A stretch of DNA of 64,000 bases from Pandoraea nosoerga. GTDB taxonomy: Bacteria > Pseudomonadota > Gammaproteobacteria > Burkholderiales > Burkholderiaceae. Where the stretch lies: NCBI RefSeq assembly GCF_902459585.1, contig NZ_CABPSC010000009.1:151814-215813 (forward strand). The letters run 5' to 3'. Shown here in pieces: positions 28,198 to 37,802 of the stretch; position 1 is the stretch's first letter, and every line of letters begins with the position of its first letter. Both the position numbers and the translations under genes were made by a program. Under the pieces are notes generated by a model. It saw only the letters and a program-made list of their open reading frames with translations. It made no database searches and was not told the DNA's origin.

Positions 28198-29148
28198 ATG
28201 AACCTGCTCGACCAGCTCAAACGCCACACGATCGTCGTCGCCGATACGGGTGACTTTCAGGCGATGGCCGCCTACAAGCCGCAGGACGCCACCACAAACC
28301 CCTCGCTGATTCTGGGCGCGGTGCAAAAGGACGCCTACCGGCCGATCCTCACGCGCGTGGTCGGCGAGCATCGCGCCGAGTCCACCGACGAAATCATCGA
28401 CCGTCTGCTGATCGCGTTCGGGCGCGAAATCCTCGACATCGTGCCTGGGCGCGTGTCGACCGAGGTGGATGCACGGCTGTCGTTCGACACTGCGGGCACG
28501 GTCGCCCGCGCGCGCAAGCTCATCGCAATGTACGAAGCGCAGGGCATCGAGCGCGAACGCGTACTCGTCAAGATTGCGTCGACGTGGGAAGGCATCCGCG
28601 CGGCCGAAATCCTCGAGCGCGAGAACATCCGCTGCAACATGACGCTGCTCTTCTGCCTCGTGCAGGCGGCCGCCTGCGCCGAAGCCGGTGCGCGGCTGAT
28701 CTCCCCGTTCGTCGGCCGCATCTACGATTGGCACAAGAAATCGGCAGGCGCGAATTGGGACGAGGCGGCGAACGCCGGCGCGAACGATCCCGGCGTGCGC
28801 TCCGTCTCGGCCATCTACCGCTACTACAAGCACTTCGGTTACGAAACGGAAGTCATGGGCGCCAGCTTCCGCTCGACGGGGCAAATCCTCGCGCTGGCCG
28901 GCTGCGATCTGCTCACGATCAGCCCGGCGCTGCTCGAACAACTGCACACGACCGAAGGCGAAGTCAAGCGCGAGTTGGATCCGAAGGCAGCCCGCGAGGC
29001 CGTGATCGATCGCGTGAAGACGGACGAGCCGTCCTTCCGCTTGCAGCTCAACGACGACGCGATGGCCACCGAAAAGCTCGCCGAAGGCATTCGCGCATTC
29101 GCCGCGGACGCCATCAAGCTCGAAGCGCTGATCGACGCGGCACGCTAG
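28198..29148 (+). CDS. tal: Transaldolase
   Basis: 316-residue class I aldolase-type enzyme moving a dihydroxyacetone unit between sugar phosphates. The segments [29 protein letters not shown] (with the Schiff-base Lys) and [30 protein letters not shown] are diagnostic of the TalA/TalB group. The start at 28198 gives the expected length. It lies next to divergent rpiA, consistent with shared control of the non-oxidative pentose phosphate pathway. Confidence 0.97.
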   Translation: MNLLDQLKRHTIVVADTGDFQAMAAYKPQDATTNPSLILGAVQKDAYRPILTRVVGEHRAESTDEIIDRLLIAFGREILDIVPGRVSTEVDARLSFDTAGTVARARKLIAMYEAQGIERERVLVKIASTWEGIRAAEILERENIRCNMTLLFCLVQAAACAEAGARLISPFVGRIYDWHKKSAGANWDEAANAGANDPGVRSVSAIYRYYKHFGYETEVMGASFRSTGQILALAGCDLLTISPALLEQLHTTEGEVKRELDPKAAREAVIDRVKTDEPSFRLQLNDDAMATEKLAEGIRAFAADAIKLEALIDAAR

Positions 29149-29149
29149 G

Positions 29150-29177
29150 CGCACCCGCCGCTCACGCGGCGTGCGCG
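29150..29177. terminator. Hairpin between convergent transaldolase and rlmB genes
   Basis: GC-rich imperfect stem (GCGCACCCGCCGC / GCGGCGTGCGC) fills most of the 36-bp gap between two convergent stops. No U-tract is present, so its strength as a terminator is doubtful. Confidence 0.5.
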
Positions 29178-29184
29178 GGCGAGC

Positions 29185-29976
29185 TTACTTCGCCGGCTTG
29201 ATCGCCGCGGCTGCCGCGCTCACCGTCGCGCGCTGGCGCACGGCCTCATACAGGCAAACGGCGCTGGCCACGGAGACGTTCAGGCTTTCGCAGCCGCCGG
29301 CCATCGGAATGCGCATCAGCGAGTCGCAGTTCTCGCGCACGAGGCGGCGCATGCCCTCGCCTTCCGCGCCCATCACGATGGCCATCGGGCCCCTCAGATC
29401 GGTGCCGTAGATGTCGGCTGGCGCGTCGTCCGACGTTCCCACCACCCAGATGCCGCGATCCTTGAGCTCGCGCAGCGTGCGCGAGAGATTCGTCACCATG
29501 ATGTACGGCACGGTCTCGGCCGCCCCGCTGGCGACCTTGGCCGCCGTGGCGTTCAGGCCGACGGCGCGATCCTTCGGCGCGATGACGGCGTGCGCGCCTG
29601 CCCCGTCGGCCACGCGCAGGCACGCCCCGAGGTTGTGCGGATCGGTCACGCCGTCGAGCACCAGCAACAGCGGCGGCCCCGAAATGCCGTCGAGCAACTC
29701 GTCCAGATTGAGCGCCAGCGACACTTCCTGCGCCCGCGCGACCACGCCCTGGTGCCGCGACGATCCCGCCATGCCGTCCAGACGTTTGCCGTCGGCCTGA
29801 ATCACCTTGATCTTGACGCCCGGCGCGCCCTTGGCCGATTCCACATGCTTCAGGAAATCCGTCATGCGCCGATCGCGGCGGCTCGGGTCGTAGTAGATCT
29901 CCTCGATGCTGCCGGCATCGTGGCGCAGGCGTGCCGTCACGGCGTGAAAGCCGAACAGCAATTTCAGTTGACTCAT
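29185..29976 (-). CDS. rlmB: 23S rRNA (guanosine-2251-2'-O)-methyltransferase RlmB
   Basis: 263-residue SPOUT-class (TrmH-like) methyltransferase. It has an N-terminal RNA-binding domain ([14 protein letters not shown]) and the three knot motifs: [29 protein letters not shown] and [15 protein letters not shown]. It 2'-O-methylates G2251 in the ribosomal P-loop. GAGGATG upstream supports ATG 29976. It lies downstream of rnr on the same strand, a common neighbour pair in proteobacteria. Confidence 0.96.
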   Translation of the reverse strand: MSQLKLLFGFHAVTARLRHDAGSIEEIYYDPSRRDRRMTDFLKHVESAKGAPGVKIKVIQADGKRLDGMAGSSRHQGVVARAQEVSLALNLDELLDGISGPPLLLVLDGVTDPHNLGACLRVADGAGAHAVIAPKDRAVGLNATAAKVASGAAETVPYIMVTNLSRTLRELKDRGIWVVGTSDDAPADIYGTDLRGPMAIVMGAEGEGMRRLVRENCDSLMRIPMAGGCESLNVSVASAVCLYEAVRQRATVSAAAAAIKPAK

Positions 29977-30158
29977 TTCACATCCTCAAAATAGCGTGTG
30001 CGCGGCTCGCTCGGGCAACGTGGCACTCGAGCGGCACAAAGCACGACGGCGGCGGTGCCCGGTAGGACAACCGCCGCCGCATCAGACTCGCGGGCACCAC
30101 ATGCCGCCCGCCGCCGGCACAAGGCGCCCATCTTACTGCAAACATCGCATTGCGCGGT

Positions 30159-32708
30159 TTATCCGCGCCGCGGCTTCTTCGCCGGACCTCCCGAATGCTT
30201 CGCCGGCGCCTTGCCGCCGCTGCGCTTGGCCGGCGCCGCGCCTCGCTCGGCGCGCGCGGCCTTTACCCTCGCCGACTTCGGCTTGGCGGGGCGCTTGCCG
30301 ACCGGCGCCGGCTGCACGCCGTTGAGCAGCGCACCGCCCTTGGGCAGTTGACGGATGCTCGGGCCGGCGCCGGCCGTTCCGGCGAGACCCGGCGTGCCCG
30401 CTGCCGGCGCCGGGACCGGTGCACCGCCGCGCTCGGCGCGTCCCGAGGTCTTCGCGAGCGAGCGGGCATTCGGTTCGCGCACGAGCCGGAAGTCGATCTT
30501 GCGGGCGTCGAGATCCACGCGGCTCACCTGCACGCGCACACGGTCGGTCAGACGGTAACGGATGCCGGTGCGCTCGCCGCGCAGTTCGTGACGCACTTCG
30601 TCGAACTGGAAGTAGTCGCTGCCGAGTTCGGTCACGTGTACGAGGCCTTCGATGAACAAATCGTCGAGCTGCACGAAAATGCCGAACGAGGTGACGGCGC
30701 TTACCGTGCCGCCGTACTCCTCGCCGAGCTTGTCGCGCATGAAGTAGCACTTGAGCCAGGCCTCGACGTCGCGCGAGGCTTCGTCCGCGCGGCGCTCGTT
30801 GGCCGAGCAATGCAGACCGAGCTCGTCCCAGATGGCGTCGCGCTTCTTCGCCGAAGGCGCCTTCTTGCTCTTCGCGGCCTCGTCGTCCTTCTGCAGCTTG
30901 CGCGCGTGGGGCGAGAGGCCGGTCGTCATTTCGACGCCCTCGGGAATGATCGGCTCGTACTTCTTGCCCGCGAGCACGGCCTTGATCGCACGGTGCGTGA
31001 GCAGATCGGGGTAGCGGCGAATCGGGCTGGTGAAGTGCGTATAGGCCGGATACGCGAGGCCGAAGTGACCGATGTTGTCCGGACTGTAGACGGCCTGCTG
31101 CATCGAGCGCAGCAGCATGGTCTGCAGCATGGGCGCGTCGGGCCGCGCTTCGATCTGCGTCATGAGTTCCGCATAGTCGGACGTGGCGGGCTCGTCGCCG
31201 CCGCCCAGCGTGAGGCCGAGCGTCTTGAGGAACGTGCGCAGCACCTGGAGGCGCTCGCCGGACGGGCCGGCGTGAATGCGATACAGGCCCGGCTGCTTGT
31301 GACGCTTGAGGAAGTCCGCGGCGCATACGTTGGCCGTGAGCATGCATTCCTCGATGAGCCGGTGTGCGTCGTTACGGGTGCGCGGCAGGATCTGCTCGAT
31401 CTTGCCTTGCGCGTTGCAGACGATATACGTCTCCGTCGAATCGAATTCGATGGCGCCGCGCGTCTTGCGCGCCTTGGCGAGCACCTTGTAGAGATCGTAC
31501 AGATTCTGCAGATGCGGCAGCAGCGCCGCGCGGCGTTGGGCTTCGGCGCCCTTGGTGTTGCCGAGGACCGCGGCGACTTCCGTGTAGGTGAGGCGCGCGG
31601 CCGAGTGGATGACTGCCGGATAGAACTGATAGGCCTTCACGTCGCCGTTCGCGGCCACGAGTGCGTCGCACACGAGCACGCAGCGATCGACGTCCGGGTT
31701 GAGCGAGCACAGGCCGTTCGAGAGCTTCTCCGGGAGCATCGGGATGACGCGTCGCGGGAAGTAGACGGACGTGCTGCGCGTGAGGGCGTCGGCGTCGAGC
31801 GGGCCGCCGGGAGTGACGTAGTGCGAGACGTCGGCGATGGCGACGATCAGGCGAAAGCCGTTCGTTCGGCCGACCTTGGCCGGCTCGCAGTAGACGGCGT
31901 CGTCGAAGTCGCGGGCGTCTTCGCCGTCGATCGTGACGAGCGGGACGTCGCGCAGGTCGATGCGATGGCGCAGGTCCGGCGCGCGGACCTCGTCGGGCAA
32001 CGCGCCGGCGGCGGCGAGCGCCTCGGCCGAGAACTGGTGGGGCACGCCATACTTGCGCACGGCGATCTCGATTTCCATGCCGGGGTCGTCGATGTCGCCA
32101 AGCACTTCCGAGACCCGGCCGATGGGCTGGCTGTAGCGGCTCGGGTAGTCGGTAAGTTCGACGGAGACGACCTGCCCGACCTTGGCCTTGCCCTGGGCGC
32201 GGGGCGGGATGAGGATGTCGTGGCCGATGCGCTTGTCTTCCGGGGCGACGACCATGACGCCGTTCTCGTTGAGAAGCCGACCGATGACGTGGGTGTTGGC
32301 ACGGCTGACGACCTCGACGATATGGCCCTCGGGGCGACCGCGGCGGTCGTAGCCGGCAATGCGCAGGAGGACGCGGTCATTGTGCATGACCTTCTTCATT
32401 TCCTCGTTGGGCAGGAAGAGATCATCGCCGTCGTCGTCGCGCACGGCGAAGCCGTAGCCGTCGCGGTGGCCGATGACGCGGCCTGCGATGAAGTTCGACG
32501 GGTGGGTCAGTTGATAGTAACCGCGCCGGTCGAGACGGATCTGGTCGTCGCGTTCCATGGCGGCGAGGCGTTTGAAGAAGCCTTCGCGTTCCTGCTTCTT
32601 GATGGCCAGGGATTCGGCGATATCGTTGGCGGACAGCGCGGAGTCTGCGGTGCGCAGGACACCGAGGATCTCTTCGCGACTCGGGATCGGATAGGGATAT
32701 TTGCTCAA
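30159..32708 (-). CDS. rnr: Ribonuclease R
   Basis: 849-residue 3'-5' exoribonuclease able to degrade structured RNA. It has a winged-helix start, cold-shock domains, the RNB catalytic domain (TIDGEDARDFDDAVYC with the metal-binding Asp residues, and HFTSPIRRYPDLLTHR), an S1 domain, and a basic Lys/Arg/Ala/Pro-rich tail of about 80 residues. The likely start is TTG 32708 (reading LSKYPYPIPSREEILGVLRT, where other members begin MSKYPYP by recollection). A TTG at 32819 would add 37 unconserved residues. Confidence 0.92.
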   Translation of the reverse strand: MSKYPYPIPSREEILGVLRTADSALSANDIAESLAIKKQEREGFFKRLAAMERDDQIRLDRRGYYQLTHPSNFIAGRVIGHRDGYGFAVRDDDGDDLFLPNEEMKKVMHNDRVLLRIAGYDRRGRPEGHIVEVVSRANTHVIGRLLNENGVMVVAPEDKRIGHDILIPPRAQGKAKVGQVVSVELTDYPSRYSQPIGRVSEVLGDIDDPGMEIEIAVRKYGVPHQFSAEALAAAGALPDEVRAPDLRHRIDLRDVPLVTIDGEDARDFDDAVYCEPAKVGRTNGFRLIVAIADVSHYVTPGGPLDADALTRSTSVYFPRRVIPMLPEKLSNGLCSLNPDVDRCVLVCDALVAANGDVKAYQFYPAVIHSAARLTYTEVAAVLGNTKGAEAQRRAALLPHLQNLYDLYKVLAKARKTRGAIEFDSTETYIVCNAQGKIEQILPRTRNDAHRLIEECMLTANVCAADFLKRHKQPGLYRIHAGPSGERLQVLRTFLKTLGLTLGGGDEPATSDYAELMTQIEARPDAPMLQTMLLRSMQQAVYSPDNIGHFGLAYPAYTHFTSPIRRYPDLLTHRAIKAVLAGKKYEPIIPEGVEMTTGLSPHARKLQKDDEAAKSKKAPSAKKRDAIWDELGLHCSANERRADEASRDVEAWLKCYFMRDKLGEEYGGTVSAVTSFGIFVQLDDLFIEGLVHVTELGSDYFQFDEVRHELRGERTGIRYRLTDRVRVQVSRVDLDARKIDFRLVREPNARSLAKTSGRAERGGAPVPAPAAGTPGLAGTAGAGPSIRQLPKGGALLNGVQPAPVGKRPAKPKSARVKAARAERGAAPAKRSGGKAPAKHSGGPAKKPRRG

Positions 32709-32915
32709 AGGTCGGTAGCGTTGCTGTGCCGGTTGAGTCCGGCCGAGTGGCGCACCATGCGCCCGACGGTCCGTGGTGTCGTGCGGCCCGCGATTGCGTG
32801 GCAGCACGAACAGGGACAATCATACGGCAAACCTCGCGAAATCTGCCACCTGTGCGGATTTCGAGCGTGGGAGCGCATGAGGGTGACGGAAACAAAATTT
32901 TTTTCGCCCGAACTG

Positions 32916-32944
32916 TTGACACTCCCGCATCGCATCAGCATAAT
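32916..32944 (+). promoter_or_regulatory. Sigma-70 promoter of tRNA-Leu copy 1
   Basis: TTGACA (32916-32921), a 17-bp spacer and CATAAT (32939-32944) form a near-ideal promoter about 50 bp before the tRNA. Confidence 0.9.
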
Positions 32945-32993
32945 TTCACTTCTTCGCAGCGAGCACACAAAAACAGGTGTGCGAGTTGACGGG

Positions 32994-33078
<85 letters not shown>

Positions 33079-33088
33079 AAAATATTTG

Positions 33089-33121
33089 AAAAGCCGATGA
33101 TCGATGATCATCGGCTTTTTT
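33089..33121 (+). terminator. Intrinsic terminator of tRNA-Leu copy 1
   Basis: Stem GCCGATGAT/ATCATCGGC with loop CGATG and a six-T tract, just past the tRNA. An A-run before the stem would pair with part of the T-tract. Confidence 0.93.
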
Positions 33122-33425
33122 CATGCTTGCCCGGAAAGCAATGCGCCCGCGCACATAGCCCGGGGACTGGAAAGGCATCGCTTGCCGGCGACGCCGGGGG
33201 CGCGGCACATGACCGGATCCGCGCGACGTCGCAGATGCCGCTGCCGTATGCGCCGTAGGCCCGATGCGCCATATGCCCCGTATGCCCCATATGGGGCCTG
33301 GCGTATTGCCGCGCGGCGTCCACAGCCAACGCGGTGGACTCGAGATGGAAAATAGGTAGAATTTTGCTCATAAAAAAATGAATATTATTCAATGAGCACT
33401 TAATCCGTTACCTGTTGGAAACTAC

Positions 33426-34340
33426 ATGCCAGCCTTTACTCGCGGCGAGCTTGCCGACCTGAACGTTTTTGTCACCATTTGTCGTCGTCAGAGTTTCCGG
33501 GAGGCCGCTGCGGAGTTGGGCGTGACGACCTCGGCCCTGAGTCACGCGATGCGCAACCTGGAGGCGCGTCTGGGAGTGAAGCTGTTGAATCGGACGAGCC
33601 GTTCCGTGTCGCCGACGGCGGCGGGCGCCGCGTTGGCGAAGGAGTTGGAGCAGGGTCTGGAGCAGATCGCGTCGGCGATTGGGGCGTTGGACCGGTATCG
33701 GGCAGCGCCGGCGGGCCGGTTGCGGTTGAATGTGCCGCGCGATGCCGCGCGTTTGCTGCTCGATCCGATATTGCCGCGGTTTGTGGCGTCGTATCCCGAC
33801 ATCGAACTGGATGTGACGGTGGACGACCGGATGCTGGACATTGTGGCGCAGGGTTATGACGCGGGCATGCGGTATGGGGATACGGTGCCGGGCGACATGA
33901 TCGCGACGCCGTTGACGCCCACGTTGAAGTGGATCGTGGTGGGGTCGCCGGCTTATCTGGCGCGGCGCGGTCGGCCGCGGGTGCCGCAGGACCTGATGTC
34001 GCACAACTGCATCCGGATGCGCCTGGGTGATAACACGTTATACAAATGGGAGTTGGGCAACGGTCCAACGGCCATCGAGCTGGACGTGCCGGGGGCGTTG
34101 AGCATCAACGAGAGTGACGGGGTGATTGCGGCGGCGGTCGGCGGGCTGGGGTTGGGATATGTGCTGGAGCGCAATGTGTCGGGGCAATTGGCGCGGGGCG
34201 AGCTGGAGGCGGTGCTGACGGATTGGGCGGTGGACGGGCCGCCGTTGTCGATGTATTACCCGAGCCGACGGCAGACGCTGCCGGGGTTACGGCATTTGAT
34301 CGAGATGATACGAGCCGAGCATTTGGGGGTAGCGGCTTGA
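33426..34340 (+). CDS. LysR-family regulator between two tRNA-Leu copies
   Basis: 304 residues: winged helix-turn-helix (LADLNVFVTICRRQSFREAAAELGVTTSALSHAMRNLEARLGVKLLNRTSRSVSPT) and LysR substrate-binding domain of the DmlR/AaeR-like group that lacks a nearby target. Third codon positions favour G (TTG, CGG, GGG, GCG) instead of the C preferred by neighbours, a sign of different origin. It sits inside the 1.46-kb unit bounded by the duplicated tRNA-Leu. TTGGAAAC precedes the ATG. Targets are unknown. Confidence 0.92.
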   Translation: MPAFTRGELADLNVFVTICRRQSFREAAAELGVTTSALSHAMRNLEARLGVKLLNRTSRSVSPTAAGAALAKELEQGLEQIASAIGALDRYRAAPAGRLRLNVPRDAARLLLDPILPRFVASYPDIELDVTVDDRMLDIVAQGYDAGMRYGDTVPGDMIATPLTPTLKWIVVGSPAYLARRGRPRVPQDLMSHNCIRMRLGDNTLYKWELGNGPTAIELDVPGALSINESDGVIAAAVGGLGLGYVLERNVSGQLARGELEAVLTDWAVDGPPLSMYYPSRRQTLPGLRHLIEMIRAEHLGVAA

Positions 34341-34377
34341 GTCGGGGGTGCCGCATTCAGATTTTTGAGCAAACGTA

Positions 34378-34406
34378 TTGACAGCATCAGACGCCCCATG
34401 CATAAT
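34378..34406 (+). promoter_or_regulatory. Sigma-70 promoter of tRNA-Leu copy 2
   Basis: TTGACA (34378-34383), 17-bp spacer, CATAAT (34401-34406). Hexamers and spacing match copy 1, but the spacer sequence differs, so the promoter was conserved while the rest drifted. Confidence 0.9.
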
Positions 34407-34455
34407 CCCACTTCTTCGCAGCGAGCACACAAAAACAGGTGTGCGAGTTGACGGG

Positions 34456-34540
<85 letters not shown>

Positions 34541-34550
34541 AGAATATTTG

Positions 34551-34583
34551 AAAAGCCGATGATCGATGATCATCGGCTTTTTT
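34551..34583 (+). terminator. Intrinsic terminator of tRNA-Leu copy 2
   Basis: Same stem GCCGATGAT/ATCATCGGC, loop CGATG and T6 tract as copy 1. Confidence 0.93.
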
Positions 34584-34806
34584 CATGCCTGTCCGAAAAG
34601 CAGCGCACCCGCGCACATTGCCCGGGGACTGGAAAGGCGTCGCTTGCCGGCGACGCCGGGGTCGCGGCACGTGACCGGGTCCCCACGGCGCCACCTCCCC
34701 CAATCAGTCATAAGCAATCAACAAAAAAATAGTTGCCCACTCCGATGTGCGTAGGGAGCATGGATGTTTTGCCGGGGCGGTCGAACCGGGACCTGGGGGT
34801 ACTGAA

Positions 34807-35910
34807 ATGCCGGACGAGGAACGGGCGATGGGAGATTGGGCAGATAACCGCGATTGGGGCGGGCGTCGGGCGGACGCCATCGCCGCTTCCGACCCTGACC
34901 GCGTTGCTGACTGGTTGCTCGCCGGGCTCGAACTGAAGAGCACGCTCTTTCATGTCGGGGAGTATTGCGGGACGTATCAGGCGAGTACGGCAGGGCATCA
35001 GCGCGCGAGCTTCCATCTGGTGTTGGGCGGCAGTTGCCACCTCCATGTCGGCGCCGCCGCCGGCCGCCCTGCGCGCAGCGTCCCTCTGCATACCGGCGAT
35101 GCCGTATTTCTGCTGTCGGACATTGCACACTGCCTGTCGCCGGATCCCGAGCCCCCCGCCGATCTGAGCGCCCGCGCGGGCACGATGTCGCCGCTGCCGC
35201 CCCTCCTGCCCCTCCCGCCCCTCCTGCCCCTTCCAACCGCCTCGCAGGTGCCCACGCCGCGCGCCGTCTCTCTGGCATGCGGATTCTTCGAATTCCGAAC
35301 CGATCTCGACGCGCTGGCCCTGGGCATGCTGCCGAACCCGATCGTGGCACGCCGCGACAGCGGCCGCCTTGACGGGATGACACAAGTTTTCGGGCTGATC
35401 CAGGCGGAGGCGCGACGCCCGGGCGAAGCCCCGTCGCCCTTGCTCGCGCGGCTCACCGATCTGCTGTTCTATTACGCGTTGCGCGAAGCCGTCCACGCCG
35501 AGGACGTCGCACCGGGGATGTGGCGCCTGATGCGCCGCGACGCGTTCGGCCGCCTGGCCGCGGCGATCATCGAATCACCCGGGGAGCGGTGGACGACGGA
35601 TGCGATGGCCGCGTTCGTCCACATGTCGCGGGCACGCTTTTGCAAGCAGTTTGCGGAGATTGGCGGGCAGCCGCCGGCGCAATTCGTGACACTGGTGCGC
35701 ATGAAGACGGCGGCCGCGCTGTTGCGCGCTGGCGTTCCCGTGCCCGAAGCCGCGGAGCAGGTCGGCTATCAGTCCGAGTCCGCGTTTGCGCAGGCGTTCA
35801 AGCGCGTGACGGGCATCCAGCCGGGCGCGTGGCGGCGCCAGAGTCAGGCCTCCGATGGCCGCCTTGTCGCGCCCGCCACCGGCGCGGTGCAGCCGTACCC
35901 GCTGCACTGA
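34807..35910 (+). CDS. AraC-family regulator with cupin-type sensor
   Basis: 367 residues. The N-terminal part resembles the cupin_6 domain of AraC regulators (HQRASFHLVLGGSCHLHVG, LHTGDAVFLLSDIAH). A Pro/Leu-rich linker with repeated LPPLLPL follows near residues 135-155. The C-terminal AraC DNA-binding domain has both helix-turn-helix units (TTDAMAAFVHMSRARFCKQFAEIGGQPPAQFV, EAAEQVGYQSESAFAQAFKRVTGIQPGAWRR). The ATG at 34807 follows GGGGG. It lies 189 bp upstream of, and co-oriented with, the five-gene transport/oxidation cassette, a plausible target. Confidence 0.9.
   Translation: MPDEERAMGDWADNRDWGGRRADAIAASDPDRVADWLLAGLELKSTLFHVGEYCGTYQASTAGHQRASFHLVLGGSCHLHVGAAAGRPARSVPLHTGDAVFLLSDIAHCLSPDPEPPADLSARAGTMSPLPPLLPLPPLLPLPTASQVPTPRAVSLACGFFEFRTDLDALALGMLPNPIVARRDSGRLDGMTQVFGLIQAEARRPGEAPSPLLARLTDLLFYYALREAVHAEDVAPGMWRLMRRDAFGRLAAAIIESPGERWTTDAMAAFVHMSRARFCKQFAEIGGQPPAQFVTLVRMKTAAALLRAGVPVPEAAEQVGYQSESAFAQAFKRVTGIQPGAWRRQSQASDGRLVAPATGAVQPYPLH
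35196..35240. repeat. C-rich repeat encoding the AraC linker
   Basis: Repeated CTGCCCCTCCCGCCCCTC-type units within the regulator gene encode the Leu/Pro linker between sensor and DNA-binding domains. Confidence 0.65.
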
Positions 35911-36099
35911 CGCTCACCGGGCGCGTTGCCGGGCCCGCCCCCGCCCCCGTCGCCGTCTCCCCTTCCCGCCAGCAACCGATGCCGCGATGGGCCGTGGCCG
36001 TCGCCCAATGAGACAAATCCGCATATTTTGCAGACGGGCGCGCATTGAGCCGGCGTCCAGGCTTGCGCACAATGGATGCTCGACTGTAAGGAGCCCGAT

Positions 36100-36666
36100 A
36101 TGAGCCGACTGCCATTGCATACCCTCGAGACCGCCCCGGAGGCGAGCCGTCCGTTCCTGGAGAAATCGCTCGCGGCGAACGGGTTCCTGCCCAATCTGGT
36201 GGCGTCGCTGGCCAATGCCCCGACCGCACTGGAAACATATCTGACGGTCGGCGCCATCAACGGCCGTGCGAGCCTGACGCTCGCCGAACGCGAAGTCGTG
36301 CAGATCACGGCGGCAGGCATCCATGGTTGCGGCTTCTGCGTGGCCGGCCACACCGCCGTGGCGCTGAAGAAGGCGCAATTGCCCGAGGCGCTCGTCGACG
36401 AAATTCGCGACCAGCGCTCCCTCTCCGACGCCAAGCTCGACGCGGTTGCCGTGTTCACCCGCGCGGTGATCGCCACGCGCGGCGCCGTATCGGACGCCGA
36501 ACTCGCTGCCTTCAAGGCGGCCGGCTACAGCGACGCGGCCGCGCTCGAAGTCGTGCTCGGCATCTCGCTGGCGACGCTTTGCAACTTCGCGAACAACCTG
36601 TCGCAGAACGAGCTGAATCCGCAACTGGCGGCGTACCGCTGGGCGCCGAAGGAAAAAGCGGCATGA
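36100..36666 (+). CDS. AhpD-like / carboxymuconolactone decarboxylase family protein
   Basis: 188 residues. The CxxC motif with following His (HGCGFCVAGH: Cys77, Cys80, His84) and the preceding acidic LAERE are typical of AhpD-type proteins that act as thiol peroxidases or peroxidase reductants. GTAAGGAG precedes ATG 36100, rejecting an earlier in-frame ATG at 36076. It is the first gene of a tight operon (the next start overlaps its stop) with a flavoprotein and an ABC importer. Confidence 0.92.
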   Translation: MSRLPLHTLETAPEASRPFLEKSLAANGFLPNLVASLANAPTALETYLTVGAINGRASLTLAEREVVQITAAGIHGCGFCVAGHTAVALKKAQLPEALVDEIRDQRSLSDAKLDAVAVFTRAVIATRGAVSDAELAAFKAAGYSDAAALEVVLGISLATLCNFANNLSQNELNPQLAAYRWAPKEKAA

Positions 36667-37802
36667 GCGCCTCAGCCAGTCAGCGCGGGCTAGCGGTGCG
36701 TGCGCCGGGACTGGCGTCCTGGCTCGACGTCAATGCCGAAACGCTGGACACGGACGCCACGCTGTGCGGCGCCGTCGTGCCCCACCTGGCCGAAGCCGGG
36801 CTGCTGCGCATCGGCGTACCGAGCGAATTGGGTGGCGACGGCGGCACCATCGGCGACGCGATCGACAGCGTGGCCGAGGTTGCCGAGCACTCGTTCGCCG
36901 CCGCCTTTGTGCTGTGGGGACAACGCACGTTCATCGAGTACCTGCTGCAAAGCCCCAACCGCGGGCTGCGCGAGCGCCTGCTGCCAACGCTGCTCTCGGG
37001 CGAGCTCGCCGGGGCGACCGGATTGTCGAACGCCATGAAATATCTCTCGGCGATCGAGCCGCTGCAGATCCGGGCGGTCGACGCCGCCGCGCCCGCCGAC
37101 ATGGCAAGCGGGGGGCGCGCCTGGCGCGTGAGCGGCGGCCTGCCGTGGATCACGAATCTGCGCAAGCAGGGTTTCGTGGCCGCCGCCGCCGTCGATCACG
37201 CGTCGGGCGGTCCGCCGTCGATCTTCGCGATTGCGCACCACACGCCGGGCGTCACGCGTAGCGACGACCTCGATCTGGTCGGCCTGCGCGGCACCAACAC
37301 CGCGGCGTTGCAGATAAAGGAAGCGCTGGTGACCGAGGACGACCGGATCACCGACGACGCACCTGCGTGGCTGACGCATGTGCGCCCGGCGTTTCTCGGC
37401 CTGCAGTGCGGGATGTCGCTGGGACTCGCGCGCCGCAGCCTGGCGGGCGCCGACGAAGGGGGGCCCGGCGCGAGCGCCGCCCTCGCCGACGAAGCCGCGG
37501 CCTTGCACGAACAGTTGCACGCCCTCGCGGCGCGACTGAAGTCGGGCGTCCTGCAGGGCGAGTTCGTGGCATCGCCCGCGCGCCTGTTCGAACTGCGCAT
37601 TGCCCTGGCGGGCGTGGTCCACGGCGCCGCCACGCTCGAGGTGCAGGCAGGCGGCGGGCGCGGCTATCTGCGCGGCCTGTCGGGCGTTGCCCGGCGTCAG
37701 CGCGAGGCGGCGTTCGTGCCTATCGTGACGCCGAGCCTCGTCCAGTTGAAGAACCAGCTCGCGGCGCAGCGCGCGCAGCGCAAGACCGGAACGGCCTCAT
37801 GA
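36663..37802 (+). CDS. Acyl-CoA-dehydrogenase-like flavoprotein
   Basis: 379 residues with the acyl-CoA dehydrogenase fold: helical N-terminal domain (LRIGVPSELGGDGGTIGDAIDSVAEVAEHS), middle beta domain (GATGLSN, WRVSGGLPWITN) and C-terminal helical domain ending GGRGYLRGLSGVARRQREAAF. The family includes FMNH2-dependent monooxygenases of sulfur compounds (DszC, SfnB) as well as true dehydrogenases. The link to a sulfonate/nitrate-type importer favours an oxidative role, but the substrate is not known. ATGA overlaps join it to both neighbours. Confidence 0.85.
   Translation: MSASASQRGLAVRAPGLASWLDVNAETLDTDATLCGAVVPHLAEAGLLRIGVPSELGGDGGTIGDAIDSVAEVAEHSFAAAFVLWGQRTFIEYLLQSPNRGLRERLLPTLLSGELAGATGLSNAMKYLSAIEPLQIRAVDAAAPADMASGGRAWRVSGGLPWITNLRKQGFVAAAAVDHASGGPPSIFAIAHHTPGVTRSDDLDLVGLRGTNTAALQIKEALVTEDDRITDDAPAWLTHVRPAFLGLQCGMSLGLARRSLAGADEGGPGASAALADEAAALHEQLHALAARLKSGVLQGEFVASPARLFELRIALAGVVHGAATLEVQAGGGRGYLRGLSGVARRQREAAFVPIVTPSLVQLKNQLAAQRAQRKTGTAS

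Noticed and set aside
32640-32830. Frameshift at the start of rnr
   Set aside because: A better ribosome-binding site precedes an ATG (32823) in another frame, but the family start LSKYPYPIPSREE is intact in the annotated frame, so a TTG start is simpler.
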